Part shown: positions 1 to 9,791 of the stretch, piece by piece
How positions within the stretch are numbered: position 1 is the stretch's first letter
Layout: each line of letters begins with the position of its first letter
Source of the DNA: Shewanella sp.
Lineage (GTDB): Bacteria; Pseudomonadota; Gammaproteobacteria; Enterobacterales; Shewanellaceae
Length of the DNA: 13,724 nt
NCBI GenBank assembly: GCA_004195335.1
Contig: SDWK01000936.1
Coordinates: 1-13,724 of the forward strand
Reading direction: 5' to 3'
Made by a program: the position numbers and the translations under genes
The notes under the pieces: model-generated
Databases searched by the model: none
The model's input: the letters and a program-made list of their open reading frames with translations, nothing else
Told to the model about the DNA's origin: nothing

Positions 1-19
1 AGATGTGTATAAGAGACAG
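1..19 (+). other. Tn5 mosaic-end / Nextera adapter remnant
   Basis: The first 19 bases, AGATGTGTATAAGAGACAG, are identical to the engineered hyperactive Tn5 mosaic end used in Nextera tagmentation libraries. This hybrid end differs from both natural Tn5 outside and inside ends, so it is not a native IS50 remnant. It sits exactly at the contig edge, as untrimmed adapter does. Genomic sequence should be taken to begin at about base 20. Confidence 0.95.
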
Positions 20-81
20 ATTAAGTGGGATCTGAAGTCGGTCGACGTCATTTTAGGCTGGATTTACTGGCTTTTATAAAC

Positions 82-107
82 AAAAAAGCGACCCGTTAAG
101 GTCGCTT
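82..107 (-). terminator. Rho-independent terminator of glmU
   Basis: Read on the minus strand, an 8-bp perfect stem (AAGCGACC paired with GGTCGCTT) closes a 6-nt loop (TTAACG) and runs into six Ts. It lies about 20 nt downstream of the glmU stop codon, so it is well placed to end the glmU transcript. The stretch from 20 to 81 shows no recognisable feature. Confidence 0.88.
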
Positions 108-127
108 CATTTATATATGGAATACTA

Positions 128-1513
128 TTACTTCTTAGGTTTCTTAACCGGTCTAGCCCAGCCTGTCAGGTGACGTTGCTTAACCCGGGTAATAACCAAC
201 TCGCCTTCGGCTACATTACTGGTAATCGTTGAACCAGCCCCCAAAGTAGCACCTTTACCAATAGTCACAGGAGCAACTAACTGAGTATCGCTACCAACAA
301 AGACATTATCTTCGATAATAGTAAGGTGCTTGTTAGCGCCATCGTAGTTACAGGTAATGGTACCCGCACCAATATTAACGCCGCTACCAATCTGCGCATC
401 ACCAATATAAGCAAGATGGCCAGCTTTAGAACCTTCACCCAATACCGCTTTCTTCATCTCGACGAAGTTACCAATATGGGCATCACGCTTTAGTTCGGCG
501 CCCGGACGAAGACGTGCAAAGGGGCCAGCACTGGCCGCAACACCCAATTTGGCATTTTCAACGATAGAGTAAGGCTTGATCTCGGCGTTATCACCAATTT
601 CACAATCGATAAGTATTGCACCGGCGCCAATGGTTACATTATTACCGATTGTCACTTTCCCCTGGATGATAACGTTAACATCTATCATCACATCCATGCC
701 GACCGTGACGTCACCACGGATATCGATACGAGCAGGATCTCTCAAGTTTGCTCCTTCGAGCATCAGCTTTTCTGCGGCGCGGGCCTGGTAAGCGCGTTCC
801 AACTGCGCCAGTTGCACGCGGTTATTGGCCCCCTCAACTTCGATGGCTGATTCAGGTTGAGCTGTGGTGATCTCAACACCATCTTTATGAGCCATAGCAA
901 CGATATCGGTCAGGTAGTATTCGCCTTGAGCATTGTCGGATGACAACTGACTAAGCCAGGCCTTGAGTTGTTTACCTGACGCAGCCATGATGCCGGTATT
1001 TATCTCTTGAATTAGTAATTGCTCGGCATTGGCATCTTTTTGCTCGATGATACCAACAACATTACCCAGCTCTTGACCTTCACATGGAGTACGGACAATA
1101 CGGCCATAACCCATTGGATTAGCTAGATTAACGGTTAATATTGCCAGCCCATTATTTTTTCTTACAGCAAGCAACGCTGCTAATGTCTTAGCTTGAATAA
1201 GAGGCACATCACCATAAAGAATCAATACAGTGTCATCATCGTTAATATTGCCATTAGCTTGCGCTACCGCATGACCGGTACCAAGCTGCTCAGCTTGTAA
1301 CACCCAATTAAGTTGTTGTTCGCCCAACACACTCTGAAGCTTATCCGCACCGTAGCCATACACCAATTGAATTGCATCACTACCCACTTGGTGAGCGGTA
1401 TCGATAACGTGCTGAACCATGCTCTTATGTGCAATAGGATGTAATACTTTAGGAAGATCTGAGCGCATGCGGGTTCCCTTGCCTGCGGCCAAAATCACTA
1501 CGTTCAATGCCAT
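128..1513 (-). CDS. glmU: Bifunctional GlmU: GlcNAc-1-P uridyltransferase / GlcN-1-P acetyltransferase
   Basis: GlmU carries out the last two cytoplasmic steps to UDP-GlcNAc, the precursor of peptidoglycan and lipopolysaccharide: acetylation of glucosamine-1-phosphate with acetyl-CoA, then uridylylation with UTP. The protein has 461 aa, against 456 in E. coli. The N-terminal nucleotidyltransferase domain (about 1-230) shows LAAGKGTRM at 8-16, Lys22 in LPKVL, the metal-binding Asp102 in YGDVPL, and VEGANN near 226-231. From about 255 to 440 follow hexapeptide repeats (I/V-G-x-x-x-x) of a left-handed beta-helix, with the acetyltransferase His at 366 (KAGHLAY) and the [16 protein letters not shown] signature at 380-395. 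The start ATG has an AAGGA ribosome site 7 nt upstream. It follows the atp operon, as in E. coli and Shewanella, but is separated from it by a strong terminator and has its own candidate promoter. The ending KKPKK is basic, as is usual. Confidence 0.97.
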   Translation of the reverse strand: MALNVVILAAGKGTRMRSDLPKVLHPIAHKSMVQHVIDTAHQVGSDAIQLVYGYGADKLQSVLGEQQLNWVLQAEQLGTGHAVAQANGNINDDDTVLILYGDVPLIQAKTLAALLAVRKNNGLAILTVNLANPMGYGRIVRTPCEGQELGNVVGIIEQKDANAEQLLIQEINTGIMAASGKQLKAWLSQLSSDNAQGEYYLTDIVAMAHKDGVEITTAQPESAIEVEGANNRVQLAQLERAYQARAAEKLMLEGANLRDPARIDIRGDVTVGMDVMIDVNVIIQGKVTIGNNVTIGAGAILIDCEIGDNAEIKPYSIVENAKLGVAASAGPFARLRPGAELKRDAHIGNFVEMKKAVLGEGSKAGHLAYIGDAQIGSGVNIGAGTITCNYDGANKHLTIIEDNVFVGSDTQLVAPVTIGKGATLGAGSTITSNVAEGELVITRVKQRHLTGWARPVKKPKK

Positions 1514-1585
1514 CGAGTTATCCTTGAGCTAATGCTTATTTAAATAAAGAAAATGAGGTCTATTTTTATGTGCTGATTTTAACGG

Positions 1586-1614
1586 AATTTAGCAAAAGGT
1601 TCTAGGAACTTGAA
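1586..1614 (-). promoter_or_regulatory. Candidate glmU promoter
   Basis: On the minus strand a weak -35 TTCAAG (1609-1614) is separated by 17 nt from TAAATT (1586-1591), which is preceded by TGC and so forms an extended -10. Transcription would start about 65 nt upstream of the glmU ATG. A second -10-like TAAAAT lies at 1576-1581. glmU needs its own promoter because a strong terminator separates it from atpC, but the exact element is uncertain. Confidence 0.35.
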
Positions 1615-1623
1615 CCTAGGACC
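1598..1623. repeat. Inverted repeat overlapping the glmU promoter region
   Basis: The plus strand reads GGTTCTAGG, an 8-nt spacer, then CCTAGGACC. The 9-bp arms match except for one position, which is a G-T wobble in plus-strand RNA. The repeat covers the candidate -35 element of glmU and contains two CTAG tetranucleotides, which are scarce in many bacterial genomes. It could be an operator or merely a weak hairpin in the glmU leader. Confidence 0.5.
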
Positions 1624-1649
1624 AGCTATATCAAACCTTCTCTGAAAAC

Positions 1650-1685
1650 AAAAAAGGCGCTCACCTTTCGGAGAGCGCCTTTTTT
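1650..1685 (-). terminator. Terminator of the atp operon (bidirectional form)
   Basis: An A-rich run and GGCGCTC pair with GAGCGCC and a T-run to give a 13-bp stem. It continues past one mismatch into two further G-C pairs closed by a 4-base loop, GAAA on the minus strand (a GNRA tetraloop). Six Ts follow on both strands. It starts 15 nt beyond the atpC stop and is the strongest terminator in the window; its symmetry means it could also stop plus-strand transcripts. Confidence 0.95.
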
Positions 1686-1700
1686 CATCAAACAATAACC

Positions 1701-2129
1701 TTATCTGGTAATGTTTTTTCTGATGGTTTCGACAACGCGTAATTGAGCGATAGCTTGAGCTAACTCAATTGCCGCTGCTGCGTAGTTAAAGTCAGCGCCA
1801 GCATCTGCCATAGCAGATTCTGCACGACGTTTAGCTTCTACAGCCGCCTTTTCGTCAATCTCATCGGCACGCAATACTACGTCAGCCAATACTGAAACAG
1901 AAAAAGGTTGAACTTCCAGGATACCACCCGAAAGATAAAACACCTCTTCTTTCCCATCTTGCTTGACGATGCGTGCCATGCCAGGTTTGATATGTGTCAG
2001 TAGTGGTGCGTGACCAGGCATAACGCCTAGTTCACCTTCGCTTCCGGTTACTTGTAGGTGTGCTACAAGGCCTGAATATATGCGATTTTCTGCACTAACG
2101 ATATCAAGTTGTACTGTCATGGCTGCCAT
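1701..2129 (-). CDS. atpC: F1Fo ATP synthase epsilon subunit
   Basis: Epsilon is part of the central stalk of F1. It couples gamma to the c-ring, and its C-terminal helices inhibit ATP hydrolysis. The protein has 142 aa, close to the usual length. The N-terminal beta-sandwich begins [11 protein letters not shown] and contains [17 protein letters not shown] (29-45), the classic epsilon signature. The C-terminal part, from about residue 88, is a two-helix segment rich in Ala, Glu and Arg. The first ATG (MAAM) is preferred because AAGGAG lies 5 nt before it; the second Met, three codons in, is the alternative. It is the last gene of the atp operon, 47 nt after atpD and 15 nt before the terminator. 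Confidence 0.97.
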   Translation of the reverse strand: MAAMTVQLDIVSAENRIYSGLVAHLQVTGSEGELGVMPGHAPLLTHIKPGMARIVKQDGKEEVFYLSGGILEVQPFSVSVLADVVLRADEIDEKAAVEAKRRAESAMADAGADFNYAAAAIELAQAIAQLRVVETIRKNITR

Positions 2130-2176
2130 CCGTTCTCCTTAAAAACTAATACTCTACATCACTGCAGAATACTTAG

Positions 2177-3583
<1,407 letters not shown>

Positions 3584-3588
3584 CTAGC

Positions 3589-4449
3589 CTAAACGGCTGC
3601 AGCGCCAGCAACAATTTCCGACAGTTCCTGCGTAATCGCAGCCTGACGAGCCTTGTTATAAACTAACTGCAAGTCACTAATAAGATCACCAGCATTGTCG
3701 GTTGCAGACTTCATAGCAACCATACGGGCTGCTTGCTCAGACGCAAGATTCTCAACAACACCTTGGTAAACCTGCGACTCCACATAACGTACCAGTAAAG
3801 TTTCCAAAAGTTCTTTTGGATCTGGCTCGTATAGGTAGTCCCAGTGATGAGAAATCTCATCCTCTTCTGACTTTGGCAAAGGTAGCAGCTGCTCGATCAC
3901 TGGCGTTTGGGACATAGTATTAACGAACTTGTTAAATACTACGTACAAACGATCCAGCTTGCCTTCGTTGTATGATTCTAACATCACACGTACTGTTCCG
4001 ATCAGGTCAGCGAGCTTTGGAGCGTCGCCTAAACCAGATGCTTGAGCAGGTACGATTCCGCCAAAATTAGTGAAGAACTGTACGCTTCGTGCGCCGATTG
4101 GGCAGAATTCAACTTCTACACCAGCTGCACGTTGCTTCTTCACGTCTGCGACAACCTTTTTGAAAAGGTTGACGTTCAGACCACCACAAAGACCACGGTC
4201 GGTTGACACAACAATGTAACCAACACGCTTAGCCTCTCTCACCTCTAAATAGGGGTGTTTATACTCGAGAGAACCTTGCGCCACGTGACCGATCACCTTA
4301 CGCATATTTTCTGCATATGGACGACTTGCAGCCATGCGTTCCTGCGCTCTACGCATTTTGCTGGCGGCAACCATTTCCATAGCAGATGTGATCTTCTGAG
4401 TGTTTTGAACACTCGCGATCTTGGTTTTAATCTCTTTAGCGTTGGCCAT
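3589..4449 (-). CDS. atpG: F1Fo ATP synthase gamma subunit
   Basis: Gamma is the rotating central shaft that links the c-ring to the three catalytic beta subunits. The protein has 286 aa, as in E. coli. The N-terminal helix is typical ([20 protein letters not shown], residues 7-26, then SKMRRAQ), and the C-terminal partner helix is seen in [25 protein letters not shown] (about 252-276). These two helices form the coiled coil that turns inside the alpha3beta3 hexamer. The middle (about 75-210) is the globular Rossmann-like part, with [11 protein letters not shown] at 82-92. The ATG has GGAG 7 nt upstream. A stable hairpin lies between the atpA stop and this ribosome site and may limit gamma synthesis, since only one gamma is needed for three alpha and three beta. 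Confidence 0.97.
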   Translation of the reverse strand: MANAKEIKTKIASVQNTQKITSAMEMVAASKMRRAQERMAASRPYAENMRKVIGHVAQGSLEYKHPYLEVREAKRVGYIVVSTDRGLCGGLNVNLFKKVVADVKKQRAAGVEVEFCPIGARSVQFFTNFGGIVPAQASGLGDAPKLADLIGTVRVMLESYNEGKLDRLYVVFNKFVNTMSQTPVIEQLLPLPKSEEDEISHHWDYLYEPDPKELLETLLVRYVESQVYQGVVENLASEQAARMVAMKSATDNAGDLISDLQLVYNKARQAAITQELSEIVAGAAAV

Positions 4450-4471
4450 CTTAACTCTCCAATCTGGACCT

Positions 4472-4491
4472 GAGGTGCCTTACGACACCTC
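4472..4491 (-). other. Intercistronic RNA hairpin between atpA and atpG
   Basis: In minus-strand RNA, GAGGUGUC pairs with GGCACCUC through 8 bp (one G-U wobble), closing a GUAA loop of the stable GNRA type. On the plus strand the same position would be a C-A mismatch, so the fold favours the transcribed strand. It begins 6 nt after the atpA stop and ends about 15 nt before the atpG ribosome site. No T-run follows, so it is not a terminator. A role in mRNA stability or in lowering atpG translation is inferred. Confidence 0.7.
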
Positions 4492-4497
4492 TTTCGA

Positions 4498-6039
4498 TTA
4501 CCAGGTTTGGGTTTCGACGAACTTATCGAGGCCGGCCTTCAACTCACCTTCGATGTCGGCATTATAATTGCCAGTCTCGTTGATGGTCTTCATAAGGTCA
4601 GCATGCTCGCTGTTCATGAAAGAGAGCAAAGACGCTTCGAAATCACCAATCTTATTAAGCTCAACGCTCTTTAGGTAACCTTTTTCAGCTGAGAAAATAG
4701 ACACAGACTGATCAGCTACGCTCATAGGGGCGTATTGCTTTTGCTTCATAAGTTCGGTAACACGCTCACCATGCTCAAGCTGAGCACGTGTTGCATCATC
4801 TAAATCAGATGCAAACTGTGAGAACGCTGCAAGCTCTCGATACTGTGCAAGTGCGCTACGAATACCGCCAGACAGTTTCTTGATGATCTTAGTCTGAGCC
4901 GCACCACCAACACGAGAAACCGAAATACCAGGGTTAACAGCAGGACGTAGTCCAGAGTTAAATAGGTCAGTTTCAAGGAAGATTTGACCATCGGTAATCG
5001 AAATTACGTTAGTCGGTACGAAAGCAGAAACGTCACCCGCCTGAGTTTCAATAATCGGCAGTGCAGTCAAAGAACCAGTTCGGCCTTTTACTTCGCCTTT
5101 AGTGAACTTCTCAACATACTCGGCGTTAACACGTGAAGCACGTTCTAACAGACGAGAGTGAAGATAGAATACATCACCTGGGTATGCTTCACGTCCTGGT
5201 GGACGCTTAAGTAGCAATGAGATCTGACGGTAAGCAACTGCTTGCTTAGAAAGATCATCATAGACAATAAGTGCATCTTCACCGCGGTCGCGGAAGTACT
5301 CACCCATTGAACAACCAGAGTATGGAGCCAAGTATTGAAGAGCAGCAGCTTCAGAAGCTGTCGCAACAACAACAATGGTGTTCGCCAAAGCGCCGTGCTC
5401 ATCAAGCTTGCGTACCACGTTAGCGATGGTAGAAGCCTTTTGGCCTACCGCTACGTATACACACTTAATGCCAGTATTTTTTTGATTGATGATGGCATCG
5501 ATCGCCAAAGCGGTTTTACCGATCTGACGGTCACCAATAATCAATTCACGTTGTCCACGACCGATTGGGATCATAGAGTCAACGGCTTTATAACCAGTTT
5601 GCACTGGTTGTTCTACTGACTTACGTTCAATAACACCTGGTGCGATTACTTCAACAGGAGAGAAACCATCGTTGTCGATAGGTCCTTTTCCGTCGATTGG
5701 CTCACCCAAAGTGTTGACTACGCGGCCTAATAGACCACGGCCAACTGGGACTTCCAAAATACGACCAGTTGTTTTTACTTTGTCGCCTTCAGCCAATGAG
5801 GCATAAGGGCCCATCACTACGGCACCGACAGAATCACGTTCTAAGTTCAACGCGATTGCATAACGATTACCAGGCAGCTCGATCATTTCACCTTGCATCA
5901 CATCGGCTAGGCCGTGGATGCGGATGATGCCGTCACTTACTGCAACGATAGTACCTTCGTTGCGAGCTTCACTAACGACTTCGAACTGCTCGATCCGCTG
6001 TTTAATCAGATCGCTGATTTCAGTGGAATTCAGTTGCAT
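4498..6039 (-). CDS. atpA: F1Fo ATP synthase alpha subunit
   Basis: Alpha alternates with beta in the F1 hexamer, binds non-catalytic nucleotide and supplies the arginine finger to the catalytic sites. The protein has 513 aa, the same as E. coli, and numbering matches. The P-loop GDRQIGKT is at 169-176 with Lys175, and the arginine finger Arg376 lies in [10 protein letters not shown]. The N-terminal beta-barrel (about 25-95) and the helical C-terminal domain (from about 380, [18 protein letters not shown]) are intact. The open frame extends two codons upstream to a TTG. I chose the ATG at 6039 because GGGAG lies 7 nt before it and the protein then begins MQLNSTEIS, as in E. coli. It lies 14 nt after atpH. 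Confidence 0.98.
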   Translation of the reverse strand: MQLNSTEISDLIKQRIEQFEVVSEARNEGTIVAVSDGIIRIHGLADVMQGEMIELPGNRYAIALNLERDSVGAVVMGPYASLAEGDKVKTTGRILEVPVGRGLLGRVVNTLGEPIDGKGPIDNDGFSPVEVIAPGVIERKSVEQPVQTGYKAVDSMIPIGRGQRELIIGDRQIGKTALAIDAIINQKNTGIKCVYVAVGQKASTIANVVRKLDEHGALANTIVVVATASEAAALQYLAPYSGCSMGEYFRDRGEDALIVYDDLSKQAVAYRQISLLLKRPPGREAYPGDVFYLHSRLLERASRVNAEYVEKFTKGEVKGRTGSLTALPIIETQAGDVSAFVPTNVISITDGQIFLETDLFNSGLRPAVNPGISVSRVGGAAQTKIIKKLSGGIRSALAQYRELAAFSQFASDLDDATRAQLEHGERVTELMKQKQYAPMSVADQSVSIFSAEKGYLKSVELNKIGDFEASLLSFMNSEHADLMKTINETGNYNADIEGELKAGLDKFVETQTW

Positions 6040-6053
6040 GCTCAAACTCCCAA

Positions 6054-6587
6054 TTACGATTGCAGCGTATCAGACAGACGCGAAATTTTTCCGCGGACCG
6101 AGCCATCTATGACTAAGTCACCTGCCGTGATTATTAAACCAGCTATTAGGCTGGCATCTATGCTGCAATTCAGCTTTATTTTGCGTGTGAGACGTTTCTC
6201 TAAAGAAACACTAATATCCTGTTGCTGCTCAGCAGTAAGCTCAGTGGCTGAAACTACATTAGCTTCAATCTCTTTTGCCCACACGTTGCGCAGCTCAACA
6301 AATTGTTGAGACACAGCAGGTAGTACTTCTAAACGACCGTTTTCAGCCATTACCTTTAACAAGTTTTGACCTTGCTCATTGACCTGCTCACCACAAACTT
6401 CAATAAAGAGTTTAGCAAGCTGGTTACTGGCTAATGCACCAGAGAGCAGTGGCTTAATGGTTTCGTTTTCACTTACCATGGCCGCGAAGTTCAGCATCTC
6501 TGCCCAACTATCAACTGCATCTTTTTCAATAGCAAAATCAAAAGCTGCCTTTGCGTAAGGACGAGCGATGGTGGTTATTTCAGCCAT
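6054..6587 (-). CDS. atpH: F1Fo ATP synthase delta subunit (OSCP)
   Basis: Delta sits on top of F1 and clamps it to the b2 peripheral stalk, holding the stator against rotation. The protein has 177 aa, the typical length. The N-terminal six-helix domain begins [18 protein letters not shown], a standard opening for this family. The C-terminal part carries the conserved [20 protein letters not shown] (about 148-167) and a final LSDTLQS. The ATG has AAGGAG 8 nt upstream. It lies 16 nt after atpF and 14 nt before atpA, within one operon. Confidence 0.96.
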   Translation of the reverse strand: MAEITTIARPYAKAAFDFAIEKDAVDSWAEMLNFAAMVSENETIKPLLSGALASNQLAKLFIEVCGEQVNEQGQNLLKVMAENGRLEVLPAVSQQFVELRNVWAKEIEANVVSATELTAEQQQDISVSLEKRLTRKIKLNCSIDASLIAGLIITAGDLVIDGSVRGKISRLSDTLQS

Positions 6588-6603
6588 AACTCAAACTCCT
6601 TAT

Positions 6604-7074
6604 TTAAAGTTCAGCAACTAGTTTATTAACTATGTCACTGTGGGCGGCTTCATCGATAGAACGTTCAAGAATCTTCTCTGCACCATAAATGGCAAGAGTA
6701 GCAACTTGCTTACGCAAGTCTTCTTTAACGCGATTACGTTCAGCTTCAATTTCTGCATAACCCTGAGCGATAATTTTAGCGCGCTCAGAATCTGCTTCGG
6801 CTTTTGCTTCATCGACGATCTGAGCTTTACGTTTATTCGCTTGCTCAATAATCTCGTTAGCAGTAGCTTTGGCGTCTTTTAGTTGGTCAGTTGCTTTCGA
6901 CTGAGCCAACTCTAGGTCTTTTACGGCGCGGTCAGCATCAGCTAAACCGTCGGCAATCCTTTTTTGACGCTCTTCGATGGCATTCATCAAAGGGGGCCAA
7001 ACAAACTTCATGCAAAACCACACGAAGAGAATAAAGGCAACCGTCTGACCGATTAAGGTAGCGTTGAAATTCAC
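6604..7074 (-). CDS. atpF: F1Fo ATP synthase b subunit
   Basis: Subunit b forms the dimeric peripheral stalk linking the a subunit in the membrane to delta and F1. The protein has 156 aa, the same as E. coli. Residues about 5-27 form the single N-terminal membrane helix ([20 protein letters not shown]) with a VWPP hinge. The rest is a long charged helix rich in Ala, Glu, Lys and Arg that makes the dimer coiled coil, ending in VAEL. The start is GTG, with AGGAGG 5 nt upstream; E. coli atpF, as I recall it, also starts at GTG. It lies 37 nt after atpE and 16 nt before atpH. Confidence 0.97.
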   Translation of the reverse strand: MNFNATLIGQTVAFILFVWFCMKFVWPPLMNAIEERQKRIADGLADADRAVKDLELAQSKATDQLKDAKATANEIIEQANKRKAQIVDEAKAEADSERAKIIAQGYAEIEAERNRVKEDLRKQVATLAIYGAEKILERSIDEAAHSDIVNKLVAEL

Positions 7075-7111
7075 AACAGCCTCCTATTAAGTTTAAAGAC
7101 AGAAGCGTTTA

Positions 7112-7406
<295 letters not shown>

Positions 7407-7429
7407 CTAAAAAATTTCTTCAGCAATTC

Positions 7430-8269
<840 letters not shown>

Positions 8270-8662
8270 TCATCCCACTTTACTTTGCTTGAAAAATAAA
8301 GGAGCCGTCCAATGCACGGTTAACGCTAAGGTATAACAAACAAAAAGTGGCATAAACCCAACTTTCCAATTGATAAAAACTAACGAAAACATAGCTATGG
8401 TTAACAGCAACTTTACCGCTTCCCCCCAGTAAAAAGTCTTCATGACCTTTCCTGCAGAACTTGCTCCCGTATGGGAAAAAGCTAGGGTTGCGAATACAAA
8501 ATTAGGAAGTACAGCGATAGCGCCACCTGCCAAGGCAGACAGACCAGACTGAACTCCCCACATGGCGAAAAAGAAAACTGAAGCACCCCCAGCCATCGCC
8601 GCCTGCATCAAAACCAGCTTATAGGCAGACCACCGGCCACGACGTGCTAAAATCTTACTCAA
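8270..8662 (-). CDS. atpI: ATP synthase accessory protein AtpI
   Basis: AtpI (UncI) is the first gene of most bacterial atp operons. It is a small membrane protein thought to help assemble or stabilise the c-ring, and it is not part of the finished enzyme. The protein has 130 aa with a basic N-terminus (SKILARRGR) and four hydrophobic segments at about 16-36, 41-62, 80-98 and 102-122. The family hallmark GGAIAVLPNFVFA is at 46-58, followed by a KTFYWGEAVKLLLT stretch (75-88). The start is TTG, preceded by GGAGAAGG with usable spacing of 4-8 nt; no in-frame ATG lies nearer than Met19, inside the first membrane segment. A weak start fits an accessory protein made in low amounts. Confidence 0.93.
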   Translation of the reverse strand: MSKILARRGRWSAYKLVLMQAAMAGGASVFFFAMWGVQSGLSALAGGAIAVLPNFVFATLAFSHTGASSAGKVMKTFYWGEAVKLLLTIAMFSLVFINWKVGFMPLFVCYTLALTVHWTAPLFFKQSKVG

Positions 8663-8701
8663 TTTACCTTCTCCGCATTTACGCTTTATTGTTTCGATAA
8701 C

Positions 8702-8718
8702 CGGATTACAAAAATCCG
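8702..8718 (-). other. Small hairpin in the atp operon leader
   Basis: The arms CGGATT and AATCCG form a 6-bp perfect stem with a 5-nt loop, in the roughly 80-nt untranslated leader between the candidate atp promoter and the atpI start. No T-run follows. Its function is unknown; a 5'-end stabilising hairpin is one possibility. Confidence 0.45.
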
Positions 8719-8749
8719 AATAATCAATAGAGACAAAAAAGCTTGCGAA

Positions 8750-8777
8750 AGTATACCTTTTCAGGCCTTCAAAGCAA
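8750..8777 (-). promoter_or_regulatory. Candidate atp operon promoter
   Basis: On the minus strand, TTGCTT (8772-8777, four of six matches to TTGACA) is followed after 16 nt by TATACT (8750-8755, five of six matches to TATAAT). The predicted start lies about 80 nt before atpI. It is the best sigma-70-type match in the 226 bp between parB and atpI and is where the promoter of the nine-gene operon should be. Confidence 0.65.
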
Positions 8778-8848
8778 GTTTAAGCTGAGGAAAATCGAGT
8801 CTTTTAGCGTGATCTAACGCCAAATCTGTAAAAGCACAAATTTAACAT

Positions 8849-8865
8849 ATGTCACAAAGTTACAT
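8849..8865. promoter_or_regulatory. Imperfect palindrome upstream of the atp promoter
   Basis: The plus strand reads ATGTCAC, AAA, GTTACAT. The 7-bp arms match at six of seven positions. It is centred about 80 bp upstream of the candidate atp -35 and just after the end of parB. The form suits a dimeric DNA-binding protein, but it does not match CRP or FNR consensus well, so I do not name a regulator. Confidence 0.35.
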
Positions 8866-8888
8866 AATATGACGGCAACGTCAGTTTT

Positions 8889-9776
8889 TTAGCGGATTTT
8901 ATCGATAATTCCGTCTAATTCAGCAAGATCTTGATAATTAATTACCAATTTTCCTTTGCCTTTTTTATTGTGCGTAATGGAAACTTTCGCACCTAGACGT
9001 TCAACTAATTGACTTTCCAGACGGGCTACATCGTGATCTTTTGCGGGTTTATCGACTATATTAGGTGGATTAAGTGTTTTAGTGACTAATCGTTCAGTTT
9101 CACGAACAGTTAATTCTTTAGCTGAGACTAACCTTGCTACTGTCGTCTGCTCATCACCTTCGATAGCAAGCAAGGCACGAGCATGGCCCATATCGATATC
9201 ACCATACTCCAGCATGCGTTTTACAGGCTCATTAAGACCATTTAAACGCAGTAGATTAGAGACGGTAGCGCGAGACTTACCCACGGCTCCGGCAATCTGT
9301 TGATGGGTTAATTTAAACTCTTCCATTAAGCGTTGAAGAGCAATGGCTTCTTCCATCGCATTGAGGTCTTCACGTTGAATATTTTCAATCAGCGCAATGG
9401 CGACAGCCGATTCATCGGGTACCTGTTTTACAATACAAGGAATCTTATCAAGTTTAGCTAACTGAGCGGCGCGCCAACGACGTTCACCGGCAATGATCTC
9501 AAACATTTCAGGAGATATCTTACGAACAACAATTGGTTGAATGATTCCCTGAGCTTTAATTGACTCGGCAAGTTCTTCCAGTTTTTCTGGAGACATATCT
9601 TTACGAGGTTGGTATTTCCCAGGTTGCATTAGGTCAATATCAAGCATCAATAGATCATCATTTCTAACTGCTTTATCAGCCATTTCATCATTTAATGCTT
9701 GTTTATTATTTGCCGCATGGCTAGTACTGAGTAATGCATCTAACCCTTTGCCCAAACCGCGTTTTTTAACTGTCAT
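8889..9776 (-). CDS. parB: Chromosome-partitioning protein ParB
   Basis: ParB is a CTP-dependent clamp that loads at parS sites near the origin, spreads along DNA and stimulates ParA, so moving sister origins apart. From the ATG at 9776 the protein has 295 aa. It opens with a basic segment and GLGKGLDALL (7-16), typical of the ParA-stimulating N-terminus. The CTP-binding and dimer-clamp motifs are QPRK at 56-59, GERRWRAA at 97-104 and ENIQRED at 131-137. The helix-turn-helix is around 158-178 (HQQIAGAVGKSRATVSNLLR). The C-terminal dimerisation domain ends KLVINYQDLAELDGIIDKI. The frame extends two codons to a GTG, but AAAGG lies only 2 nt before that and 8 nt before the ATG, so the ATG is preferred. 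It lies 15 nt after parA. Confidence 0.95.
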   Translation of the reverse strand: MTVKKRGLGKGLDALLSTSHAANNKQALNDEMADKAVRNDDLLMLDIDLMQPGKYQPRKDMSPEKLEELAESIKAQGIIQPIVVRKISPEMFEIIAGERRWRAAQLAKLDKIPCIVKQVPDESAVAIALIENIQREDLNAMEEAIALQRLMEEFKLTHQQIAGAVGKSRATVSNLLRLNGLNEPVKRMLEYGDIDMGHARALLAIEGDEQTTVARLVSAKELTVRETERLVTKTLNPPNIVDKPAKDHDVARLESQLVERLGAKVSITHNKKGKGKLVINYQDLAELDGIIDKIR

Positions 9777-9791
9777 TTCCACTGCCTTTGT

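Noticed and set aside
20..81. Stretch between the adapter and the glmU terminator
   Set aside because: Too short to judge. No start, ribosome site, hairpin or repeat could be supported, and its edge is artificial.
2130..2176. Possible hairpin in the atpD-atpC gap (CTAAGTATTC against GAGTATTAG)
   Set aside because: The pairing needs bulges and is mostly A-T, with no T-run; I cannot distinguish it from chance.
5128..5143. Sequence with CACGTGAAGCA resembling half of a parS site, inside atpA
   Set aside because: It matches the 16-bp consensus at only 11 positions, one arm is essentially absent, and the bases encode conserved AtpA residues.
5513..5536. AtpA P-loop reads GDRQIGKT in place of E. 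coli GDRQTGKT
   Set aside because: The catalytic Lys and Thr are intact and, as I recall, Ile at this place is found in other gammaproteobacteria such as Pseudomonas, so it is ordinary variation.
6194..6209. Palindrome GTTTCT-CTAA-AGAAAC, reminiscent of parS
   Set aside because: It is 2 bp too long between the arms, lacks the central CACGTG of parS, and falls in the conserved atpH reading frame, so chance is the simpler explanation.
5914..6309. 131-codon plus-strand frame across atpA and atpH
   Set aside because: It is fully antisense to conserved ATP synthase genes, and its composition is that of a reverse-frame translation.
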